Below, piece after piece: positions 6,283 through 7,011 of a stretch of 7,011 nt of DNA. The notes under the pieces were generated by a model, which worked only from the letters and a program-made list of their open reading frames with translations, was not told the origin of the DNA and did not search any database. The translations under genes were made by a program, and so were the position numbers. The stretch is taken from positions 1 through 7,011 of the forward strand of contig CAYGLT010000096.1 of NCBI GenBank assembly GCA_964350875.1, read 5' to 3'. The stretch comes from JAHBXC01 sp964350875. GTDB lineage: Bacteria > Planctomycetota > Phycisphaerae > Phycisphaerales > UBA1924. Each line of letters starts with the position of its first letter. Position 1 is the first letter of the stretch.

Positions 6283-6299
6283 GTCATGGTGCGCGTCAA
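6271..6299 (-). promoter_or_regulatory. Promoter of the ArsR-SRPBCC-VOC-YciI cluster
   Basis: On the minus strand TTGACG (6299-6294) is followed by exactly 17 bases and TATATC (6276-6271). The -35 matches five of six sigma-70 consensus positions and the -10 four of six with ideal spacing. The -10 lies inside the operator palindrome, so repressor binding would block it. The expected transcription start is about 6264, three bases before the TTG start, giving an almost leaderless message. Confidence 0.6.
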
Positions 6300-6318
6300 C
6301 ATGGGAGTGCAGGGAAAG

Positions 6319-6364
6319 CGAAACCCGGGCAAAGCCCCGGGCGTTTCGAGACATCGTCTCGAAA
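6319..6364. repeat. Two overlapping inverted repeats in the divergent intergenic region
   Basis: The right element is perfect: TTTCGAGAC (6344-6352), loop ATC, GTCTCGAAA (6356-6364). The left one pairs CGAAAC (6319-6324) with GTTTCG (6343-6348) around CCCGGG...CCCGGG, with small bulges. The two share bases 6344-6348, so only one can form fully at a time. No T tract follows on either strand. The predicted promoters on both sides point away from it, so it may act as DNA (protein site or dispersed repeat) rather than RNA. Confidence 0.6.
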
Positions 6365-6394
6365 GAAATGGCTTTGAATCGCGTGCGATTGGGG

Positions 6395-6400
6395 TACCCT
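6395..6400 (+). promoter_or_regulatory. Weak -10 candidate for the secreted discoidin-like protein gene
   Basis: TACCCT keeps the most important -10 positions (T, A and final T). TTGAAT lies upstream at 6374-6379 but with only a 15-base spacer. A start near 6407 would give a leader of about 40 bases with AGGA at 6434-6437, ten bases before the ATG. The evidence is thin. Confidence 0.25.
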
Positions 6401-6447
6401 CGCCCCCTCACACTCACCATTGACCTCGGACACAGGACAACACGCTG

Positions 6448-7011
6448 ATGCGCACTCTCACGCTTGCTGCCCTCTGTGCCCTCGCGGCTACTGCCTCGGC
6501 CGGCACGGGCTTTCAGAATGTCTCGATGAACGCCCCGGTCACCTTCGCGGCGGGGAGCGCGAACGGCGCCGACCTGTCCACGCTGACCGACGGCGTGTTC
6601 TTCGCGCCGGGCACCCAGTGGCAGAATGGCACGGCATGGTGGAACGGAACCTCGACGGTCTTCGAGATCGCGCTGGGCGATGTGTTCGAGATCGGCGGCG
6701 CGATCGTCCAGGCGGATAACAACGACACCTATGTCATGAGTTACCGCGATATGGACACGGGCGTGTTCCAGATGCTCTGGGAAGTCGTCCCCGTGCTCGG
6801 CGCGGGCATGCGGACCCGCCCGAACGACAACGACAACGCCGAGGTGTTCGCGTTCTCGCAGACAGTGATGACGGACACGATCCGCATCCAGGCGGTGAGC
6901 GGCGACAACAACTACTCGCTCTCCGAGGTGCAGGTGTTCGCGATCCCCGCGCCGGCTTCGGCGCTGGGCGTCGTCGGCTTCGGCGCGTTCGCGATGCGCC
7001 GCCGGCGCTGA
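6448..7011 (+). CDS. Secreted discoidin-like protein with PEP-CTERM-like C-terminal sorting signal
   Basis: This complete 187-residue protein has three parts. A Sec signal peptide covers about residues 1-18 (cleavage near ATASA). Residues about 26-165 look like a galactose-binding-like/F5-8 type C (discoidin) beta-sandwich: LTDGVFF, a Trp/Gly/Asn-rich segment with WQNGTAWWNGT (58-68), VQADNND (87-93) and the typical end NNYSLSEVQVF (154-164). The C-terminus has PAPASA (167-172), a short hydrophobic stretch and RRRR, the layout of PEP-CTERM signals processed by exosortase, with PAP in place of PEP. It is thus probably exported and cell-surface linked or released, perhaps binding polysaccharide. 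Start is ATG at 6448 with a weak AGGA; the TGA is the last codon of the window. It is divergent from the repressor cluster. Function beyond binding is unknown. Confidence 0.82.
   Translation: MRTLTLAALCALAATASAGTGFQNVSMNAPVTFAAGSANGADLSTLTDGVFFAPGTQWQNGTAWWNGTSTVFEIALGDVFEIGGAIVQADNNDTYVMSYRDMDTGVFQMLWEVVPVLGAGMRTRPNDNDNAEVFAFSQTVMTDTIRIQAVSGDNNYSLSEVQVFAIPAPASALGVVGFGAFAMRRRR

Noticed and set aside
6286..6423. Small plus-strand open frame of 45 codons between the operator and the secreted-protein gene
   Set aside because: No ribosome binding site, no recognisable family pattern, and it runs through the inverted repeats and over the minus-strand promoter; it is the tail of a long shadow frame antisense to the repressor.

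Overview
The window is GC-rich bacterial DNA with tightly packed genes. It most likely comes from a planctomycete of the Phycisphaerae type. That guess rests mainly on the last gene: a secreted discoidin-like protein ending in a Pro-Ala-Pro, hydrophobic stretch and Arg-Arg-Arg-Arg tail, a variant of the PEP-CTERM sorting signal that I associate with that group. The assignment is an inference; no rRNA or other phylogenetic marker is present.

Layout: eight genes run on the minus strand and one on the plus strand. Read in the minus direction from about position 6260, the first block is a four-gene cluster: a cysteine-free ArsR-type repressor, an SRPBCC/AHSA1-type ligand-binding protein, a glyoxalase-fold (VOC) protein and a YciI-domain lipoprotein. 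These overlap by 8 and 4 bases or are separated by 28 bases. A perfect 8+8 inverted repeat sits on a good -35/-10 promoter directly in front of the repressor, so the cluster is probably autoregulated.

After a 47-base gap holding a strong GC-rich hairpin comes a second minus-strand block: hutG (formimidoylglutamase), hutI (imidazolonepropionase) and map (type I methionine aminopeptidase), joined by GTGA and ATGA 4-base overlaps. After 53 bases follows a secreted M16 zinc peptidase that has its own ribosome binding site and perhaps its own promoter. HutI makes N-formimidoyl-glutamate and HutG cleaves it to glutamate and formamide, so these are the last two steps of histidine degradation. hutH and hutU are not in the window. 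HutI carries Asn where characterised enzymes have the metal-binding Asp.

The 186-base region 6262-6447 is the only divergent intergenic space. It holds the repressor operator/promoter, two overlapping inverted repeats and a weak plus-strand promoter candidate. The plus-strand gene at 6448-7011 ends exactly at the window edge. No tRNA, rRNA, CRISPR array, transposase or attachment site was seen. Most of the window is ordinary housekeeping and accessory metabolism. The features most worth a second look are the HutI substitution, the ten-C tract in the repressor gene that lies one base away from an in-frame fusion with the next gene, the operator/near-leaderless start, and the lipid-anchored YciI protein.
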